Source of the DNA: Mytilus californianus
Taxonomy: Eukaryota > Mollusca > Bivalvia > Mytilida > Mytilidae
Assembly (NCBI RefSeq): GCF_021869535.1
Contig: NW_026262659.1
Location: 1,178,001-1,242,000, forward strand
Reading direction: 5' to 3'
DNA length: 64,000 nucleotides
The notes beneath the pieces were generated by a model, which was not told the DNA's origin, did not search any database, and saw only the letters and a program-made list of their open reading frames with translations. How positions within the stretch are numbered: position 1 is the first letter of the stretch; each line of letters opens with the position of its first letter. The translations under genes were made by a program, and so were the position numbers. Shown here in pieces: positions 42,301 to 51,300 of this stretch.

Positions 42301-45300
42301 TAATTTAAAATAGCCTTTCAAGACCGTCCTAATCATGATAATTAATTGGACTAGTATTGTGAAAATAATTGTGAATTTTTGGATCTCGTTTCATATAATT
42401 GTAAATAAATTTGAAGATTATATATTCGTCACAAAATTACGTCATATTTGATTGCGTTGATCCATTCATGTGACGTGTAGTTTGTGGTGTCGAGTGCTGT
42501 CGTTAATGGGAGATGACCATTGTTTTTCTGCGGTGTACATGTTGTAATGGACTATTATATTATTTATTTATGTATTTCACTGTGCTGAGTGTTCTTGTGT
42601 TTGTTTGTACTGTATTCCTTAAAATGTCATGTACCAAGTCAGGAATATGGCAGTTGTTATCAAATAGTCCGTTTCTATGTATGTTGGCGTTTGTTTTTGT
42701 TGCAGTTCAGTGTTTTTGTTGTTCCGTTGTTTTCCTCTTATAGTTGATGTCTTTCCCCAGGTTAAAGTCTGTAACCCGGATTCGTTTTCTCTTAATCGAT
42801 TGATGACTTTTGAACAGCGGTATACTACTGTGGCCTTTATTTGTAGACTTGAAAGTCTTATCGTATTTTTTTTTACACATTTTGTATGTTATATAAACCA
42901 TTTCAAACTATTAATCAGATCACGCGACCTTTATGAGTAAATATCTTTATGCGTATGTTATAATATTTGATTATGAATTCATCACTTTTGTAAAGAAAAT
43001 TATTTAAGTAATTATAGTAATGTTTATAAACATTGATAAAGGTTGGGAACTTTTATAACATAAAACTTAAGAAAACAGCTCTTTTCTAAGTATTTTGTAA
43101 AGAGACATTTCGTCAGGAAAAGAATATCATATCAATAACAAATGAAAAAAGATAGCAAAGCAGACAAGCAGAAGCTATGTCGAATAACGACTAAAAGAAA
43201 TGAGACAAATAAAAAAAAACAACGATACCTTATGTGAGGAAGCTATTACTTCTAGTTTTAAAAAAATGCGTCCAAAATTCTTAGGACAGACTGTCAGAGG
43301 AACACCAGTATAACCTGGTCCTTTGGAGCTGGTTTATAGTTGTTTGTGTGATCTATACCGTTTTGTTATTCTAGCGCATCTGTATACATAAGGGTGCAAT
43401 AAACAAACATAACAATGTTTCAACTCTTTAAGGCAAAATTGATCTAAGGTGGATTTTGGTTATTCTTTTAAGTCTCTATTGGTCAAATAACCCCTCCAGT
43501 ATTCAAGTATTTATATATCCTTTGCTTCCAATTCCTTTTGGGTTTGAACGTTCCAAATAACGGTAAAGTCATAAAGGCACCAAATGTATAAAGTTTTATT
43601 TTCGTTGTCATGCACTAGGTCGATACTGCTGCTGTTGGGCTGCTATTCCGCGTTGGTTTGATCATTTCAGTTGTCAGTGCTTAGGAACTGACATGATATG
43701 AAAATACTTGTAGTATAATTTCCGTTGAGAAGTTTTAGACAGTATAGAGAAACTAAGGTTCAAGCTCCCTCTGGCAAAATTGACATTAGGGGGATTGGAC
43801 TATTACTTAAATTCATTTTAATAATATTGATCCTCTTGTATTAAAGTATTTATACATCCTAGGTTTCATTTTTGGTTTGTTTAAGCGTAACTTGTTTTAA
43901 TTAAGAAAACAATACTTCGGACATACCAAATTTATGACGTGTGAAAAAACAAGTAGTATCGTATTAAAGAAACCAGTTAAAAATTGACTTTTAAGATACG
44001 TTGATATATACAAAAAAAACAGGAATTATCAGTAGCAGTACACCAGTTCACATAAGTCAGAAAAATACTCTTGAATGACGCACCAACAAAGATTTCAAAT
44101 ACTAAAATAGTCGATATGTTGTGTTTTCTCTTAACCTAAACCCGAAAACGATAAACTGGCTTACGAAAGCAAAAATATAAGGTTCATGAATTTATTGTAT
44201 ATTCATATATATTTGTATATATACTTTTTCACTTTTTTTGTCTTTTGGAAAATGTTGTTTGTGCTGTTTTTAAACCCTTCTACCAAGAAATTTGTTTTAC
44301 ATGCAAACGTATAAAAATTTCGGTTTTTATCCAACACAATCATAGGTTTGAACGTTGTTTTCAATTTAGACTTATTTATATTTTTTCGTTTGGGCTTGTA
44401 TTATATTTGCCTTCGGGTTTATATGATCCGTTCATCCTATTTCGACTCTTCAAAATTCAAGAGTCTATCCTAAATTGAGGTAAATTATATGGCTTTCCAA
44501 ATACCGTTTCGATTTCTAACATCACTGAAGAGACATTAATTGTCGAAATCCGGATATGGTGTACAAATTTTTGCACCTCATGTTTGCGGTATACCAACTT
44601 TTCCGCAAGTTTATTGTTTTCTGGTTGGTATTAAATTAATAATAAAGATCCATTTTGTTACATCTTGTGATCCGTTTATTTGGCAATCGCCAATGGCAGT
44701 CAGCAGGGTTTAAGAACATCCGTTGTTCGACCTGTTAGTCAAATGCGTTTTGTTTAAATATACTTTTTCACCTTTTTTTTTTGTCTTCTGGAAAATGTTG
44801 CTTGTGCTGTATTTAGACCCCTCTACCAAGAAATTTGTTTTGCATGCACACGTATAAAAATTTCGGTTTTTATCCAACGCAATCATAGGTTTGAACGTTG
44901 TTTTCAATTTAGACTTATATATATATGTAACACTCAGAAACGTGTCCTCCCTCCCAAATGTGTCCGATTCCCCCAAACGTGTCCACATGGCGTCACTGAA
45001 CTGCAAAACATGTCTTAATGTAAAAGGACGCCAAAGCGTGTCATTTGTATAAACGCCAAAAAAATGTCCATTTTTATGCCCCCGCCGCAGCGGAGGGGCA
45101 TTAAGTGTTACCCTTGTCCGTCTGTAGTACGTACATACGTACGGACATGGGTCATTATAAAAAAAACATGCAAAACTATGTTATTTTGGTCTTTTTATGT
45201 CACACATGAAAAAAAATATATCAAAATAACACTTGTATGTGTTAGATATGAATGTTTTGTGATACACTATATACAGTTTACGGTATGAAATGTTATAAAA

Positions 45301-48300
45301 ACATCCCTAATGTTTTCTTAAACCCTTGGATATAGCCAGAATTTACTGTTATTTTTTGCTTAAATTCAGAATTCTAGACCTAAATTAGAACTATTATTCA
45401 TATCATTTGTTATTAGGATTTATCACTATTTATTGCATTTTGATACATACAAACATCTTATAATGATTTGGGAGGTGTAAGTTTTTTCAACAAAAAGAAG
45501 AGTCTCATTTTTTTAAGTCACTGGTGTAACCAAAAGACAAATTGGTTGGGTAAGAGTTATCTTTCTCAAGATTTCAGCATTTACAATAGTTTCTTTCCTA
45601 GCAATGTTAAATATAAGCATGTTATGCAAAAGAAAAAATAAATCACTGTTGAAAATGTAGTGAAAAAATCTTAAAAGTAAGTAAAAGCTATATCGTAAAT
45701 GAAAATAGTGTCCATGGTGTACTCTTATAAAAATCATTTTCCGAATGATTTCCTGAACTTTGATTTATGAAAAGATATTGATTGTAGAAACATGCACCAG
45801 GAACAACATATACAATAGGGGAATGGAACACTTATTTTGTAACTAAATCTAAATATACACCTGTAAATCATTGGTGTTACTGTCAATGGTGTGACCACTT
45901 TAATAAAAATACACCACTGGCCAGTTTAGTAACACCACTGAATATATTATGGCAATCAGCATTTTGTTTGTGTTTCTTTCATGTTTAACAAGCGAAAAAT
46001 CATATCATTTGTGAAATATAATACTTATTTAACCATGTTTTAACAATATAATGTATTACATATACAAAGTTTTCACAAACTGGTGTATGCTGGTAACACC
46101 AATGACACTATTTAGTAACACTATTGACATTTTTAGTTATTGATGTTATGTTATATAATTTGAGATTTTTTAGCCTAAGAATTATTTTTTTTTCTTTTTC
46201 TTTTGCTCAGTTTTCTTTGTTTTGTGTTCAGTACTTAAGTGTTACTATATAAAAATGCAATATTTTTTATTTTTTATTAACAAATGAAAGTGTTTTTAGG
46301 CCGTATACGAAGGAATAGGCATTATCTAATCATTCAGTCTTACACATTTTATATATATTCAGTTTAAGTGTATTTTTTAATATTAACAACGGCCATAATT
46401 AGGACAGCCAACTTTTTTACAACAATTTACTCTGAAATTTATGTTTAAAAAGAATGCATACCTATAAAAATAATGTCAATAAGTAGTAATTTTAACCTTA
46501 ACAACAAATTGGAACAGTTGTTTGATATTTAACAATATTTTTTTAGTAACTAAATGCATGTTTTATATTGGTAACACCATTGACATTGTTCTATCAGAGG
46601 ATGACCTAAATTTGTTAAAATTAAAGGAACTCTTCGTTTTTCCCATTGCATATTTCTAAAAATAGTTGCTACCATATTATAGAAAGATATTACGAAATCA
46701 TCCCTTCGTAAATTTTACGGACGCCATCACGAGTTGGTTGACAGTTATGGAAAAACCGTTTCACAGATGATATCGGATATGTTCCTTATGTCGTAACTAC
46801 AATACCCTCCCTTTTCACGAATGTGACTTACCGAATTAGACTATTTACCGGTTTTGTAATAACATAAGCAACACGACGGGTGCCACATTTGGAGCAGGAT
46901 CTGCTTACCCTTCCGGGGCACCTGAGATCACCCCCAGTTTTTGGTGGGGTTCGTGTTGCTTGGTCTTTGGTTTTCTATGTTGTGTCATCTATAATATTAT
47001 TTGTCTGTTTGTCTTTTTATTTGTGGCCATGGCGTTGTCAGTTTGTTTTCGATCTATGAGTTTGACTGTCCCTCTGGTATCTTTCGTCCCTCTTTTATAG
47101 ATTAGGAGGCCATATTTAAATTTTTAAAACAATGACATCATTTTTCCAAATTTTCCCTCATCGAAATTTGCATGTTTTTTGATAATGACCCACGTACGTC
47201 CCAAAATTGGTTTCTGTTCTCTAACTTTGGTTTGCCTCAACCAAATTTTATGAAACTTATGCACAATGCTAATTACCACAAAACACAGATCAAGTTCGAA
47301 TTTTGGTGGCATCACTTTGACTGTTCTAGAGTTATGCCCCTTTACAAATGGAAAAATTGCGGAATTTTTCGTTTTTGTTTCCGTAAACAATGCTTATTAC
47401 CACAAAACTCAGATCAAGTACAAATTTGGGTAGCGTCACTTTTACAGTTCTTGAGTTATGTCCCTTTATAACGTCATATGCAAGCGGGGGCATCATCTGT
47501 GTCCCATGGACACATTCCCTATTTATTTAATAAACACCAACACGTGCCCAATCCCCCAAACGTGTCCATATCAAGCTTAAGTTTTTTTCTTTTACTGGAA
47601 CTATCATTCGTGTCCATATTATAAATACGTAGGTTATTTGGTTATTGCTTTTTCAATAACGTATACTCATTTTACAATTTTATTAAAAAAATAGAAATAA
47701 AGTACTTTTGGTCTTTTTAAACCGGCAGTATAACCTGGGTAAAAGTGGGGGTGTCCGTTCGGCTATGTCGGATGTAAATGTAAGCAGCCATGCTCAGTTA
47801 AATTGTAGATATTAAATCAGATACCTTGTTTAGGGAGAATGTCCCTTTCTCTGCGCAATTCACTCTTTCATGGTGCCATCAGTTGTATTTTGAAAGGCAA
47901 TATTTTTTTTTAAATTTCTGCAACTTTTATTTAAAACGGCGTCTATTACATATTGGATATTGAAGTAGTTTCTTATTGAAGTCATAAAAAAATCGGTCTT
48001 TACTCGCTCTTAAATTAAAAAAAAACCAACTAGTATTAATCCCGAATAACCGTAAAAATTTAGGCCCAACCCTAAATTCCTGGTATGATAATAAAACCTA
48101 TCTACATAATGCATGACATATTTGGCACTGGACGTTATGTCTCTTGTCTCTTGTTCGTGTGTCTTTAGTGATGCTCGAAACCTAAAAATTATTAAAATAC
48201 CTGATAACCAGTTTATGATTTCAAGAGCTTTTAAGATACCAGAACTGTTAACAAAAGGGAAGTTAATTCTGCTGAAAGTCCGCCGTGCAATATTCGGATT

Positions 48301-51300
48301 AATATAAAAGGCATCATCGGAGTTTATTAGTACACAATAATTCACTTAGTACACGATTAATTCAACTGTACTAAAATTATTTGTATGTTCGCTCTAAATG
48401 AGCATGACATAACTTGCAACTGGACAATGAGCATTTTAGTAAAAAGTTCATATGTTACAGATTAAATTGCAATTATGATAATCATTAACAACCGGCATTG
48501 AACAAACTAATGATGATAAATGACCACTTCATCAACTGTGTCCCCCATCATATAATTGCCGTAAACGTTATTGATGTCATTTAGGACATACATGTATTAG
48601 CGCTAAAAGACGCGAGACGTTCTGGCGTTTAACAATTATCAGACACGTTTTGGGGTTATGAAATCGGACACGTTTGAGCAATATTGAATATTACGGACAC
48701 GTTTGGGGAGAGTAGACACGTTTGGGGGAATCGGACACGTTTGGAGGGATGGACACGTTTGGGAGTGTTACACATATATATATATATATATATAATAATC
48801 ACATTAATTGGCAACGCTGAATTGTTCAATATTTGTGGAAAATCGAAAAACACAAAACATCATAAGTCTATTGAAATGCAGATCATACATTTAATGAACT
48901 TAAGATTTGAATAAAGATTGCTTATCCAAATATCAATTAAATACGTCAGAAACATTTGATTATATATCGATATATAAAAGCTACAAAAACATGATTATCT
49001 CTCTTTCTAAATATTACAATAATCAAAGTATGAAATAAGAGAAAGTCTTCAATGCAAGCAACATTTGTTCATGGATAATCAATCATGTTTCAATTAGAAA
49101 TATAAAAAAATAACTAAACATAACCATAATATCAACCAAGGACACACAATTACAATTTAATATACATACCTTATATAAGAAATGGCAAACAATTTCACAA
49201 CAGAATAACATATTCTAGTAGGAAAAACACATAGATCTACCTGTGAACAATACTGACTTTATCAGAACCTTTTATATTTAAAATATAAAATACATCTTTC
49301 ATATTATAAACGTTTCTAAAAAATGCCTATCAACTGGCACAATAAAACTATACTTCGAATTCAAATAATGGTACCAAGTTCTCAAAATCATGTTTGCATT
49401 TGCAAAAATTCAGATAAAAATATAAAATATTATTTACATGCACATATCATATTTTTGTGTTTGTATTTTCTGTTGTTCCGTTGTTTTCCTCTTATAGTTG
49501 ATGTGTTTCCCTCGGATTTGTTTTCTCTCAATCGATTAATGACTATTGAACAGCGGTATACTACTGTTGCCTTTTTTTGTTCTTATACATTTTATGAAAC
49601 ACTTTTATATGAAACAGTCATATTCAAAATCATGATATATATTTCATGTATTTACAAAATAAACCAACCTCAAATCTTCAAAAACTCTTGTTCACAAAAC
49701 TGGGACAGAACTACATCTGTCGATCAGTTATATATCAATAGTAAAATACATTCAATGTAGTGAACAGTTTTTATCTGTACATTAATTACTTGAATTTAGA
49801 ATATAGCAAAGTGCTCTCGACCAATGAAATTGTAGGATTTGGTGTTTCTTGAAGAATGAATGAAATCATGTTCTTAGTAAGGGATTATCCTATTGTTCAG
49901 GCCTATTTACAGTTCAAAACAAAAATTTCTATGAATGAGTTACAAATGCCCCGAAGCACATTGATCAGCTTGAAAGAATCTGTTATTTAAACTGACTAAA
50001 AGTTGAATATTGAAACAAACAAAAAAATCAAAATAAGATGAAGTTTACTGGTGCAGTAACATTGGTACCGTTAACGTTTTTTTGAGATTATTAATAACTT
50101 CAAATTATTAAAAAAACAAAAACAATATCAAAGCAATGAAAAAAAAAAAAAAAAAAGGCTTAGAACTAAATTAAGCCGAATCCTTAGCTTATACTCTTTC
50201 AAAAACTCAGATTACTGGATGCACGGTTGGTGAGAATAGTAATTTCGAATATTTTGATAAAATTAAAAAGTAAAAGGAATTTAGTTTAACTTTTGAATAT
50301 GTTTTAAACTTTTAAAGGCCAAGTATATGAACATTTCCCTGGCATAATGAAGTAGTATTTGATGTAAAGGACTGGACTAAAATATTGGCTGTAAAATAAA
50401 ATTTATTTGTTACTCAAATTTTGAATTTATTGATTTGAACTGGAAATAAACTAAAAGAAAATTCTTCGCTAAATTAATTCATGATTTACATTCATACTCA
50501 CAATCAGGAAAAATTTTTACTATTTCATTGTACTGTTGTGTCATCTAATGTCTAACACACAATCTATTATATTTTTCCAAAATTATAAGAAAGTCTTTAC
50601 ATCACTTAAACTAATCCATAAATGAAATGCCCAAAAAGGAAGTCATGCATTAATTACAAACATTGCACTGACAATGAAACTAATTCTTAAATACAACCAA
50701 TCAAGAGATCATTTGAGCCTTGAGCACTTTACAATATTCTAAGTTTGTAACAGAATGATAATCCCTGTCTCCATGATAAGTACTCGCTAACGCTCGTACT
50801 TAATCATGAAGAAAGGGATTATCATTCTCTTACATATACGAAGTAAATTATATTTTAAATACCCTTAACTTATGTTTGGGCAAAATGATCAAACTGTATC
50901 ATAAATATGATTTGATAAAATATATAAATGCTATTATAAAAATTATCTTTTCTTTTTTTTTCAAATTTATTTAATTTCACAATTTCACTTCATTTACTGA
51001 ACTCTATGCAAAGAGAGATAGCTAAAAAATAGAATATGTAATTTTTTACATGTTACATTATTGTAAGAAGTTTATATATATTGTTACTGATTATGGTCAA
51101 TTTGTCTGTATTTAGCTTCGCAATGGTTAACATGTTCAGTTAACGTTTTAGTCGTTTGTATTTGCAGGATTCCATAGAGAAATCATCATTTATTCGATTT
51201 GTGCTGGTACGTTTGCTTTTGTCATACTTCTGTGCACAGTGTGTCAACGCCGTTACAAGCAGATTTACAATTTTGTAAGACGGAACACGACTGCTAATAG

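Larger units (their letters stand above)
44926..48772. mobile_element. Terminal-inverted-repeat DNA element with AAACGTGTCC subterminal repeats
   Basis: Ends TGTAACACTC (44926) and its inverse GAGTGTTACA (to 48772), both in (TA)n flanks. AAACGTGTCC-type words repeat inward on the left (44938-45030, resuming near 47550) and as GGACACGTTT on the right (48636-48762), six or so per side. No transposase frame found, so non-autonomous. It hosts family F. Confidence 0.8.

Noticed and set aside
41283..42743. ORFs of 76-125 residues in the palindrome
   Set aside because: They are by-products of the foldback arms and appear in both arms with stops and indels.
47172..47471. 99-residue ORF on + strand
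   Set aside because: Lies across the 3' part of family F, a repeat with the same sequence in other contexts from memory.
19236..51168. Direct splice of exon 2 to exon 4
   Set aside because: Phases 2 and 1 do not match; the join meets a stop within four codons.
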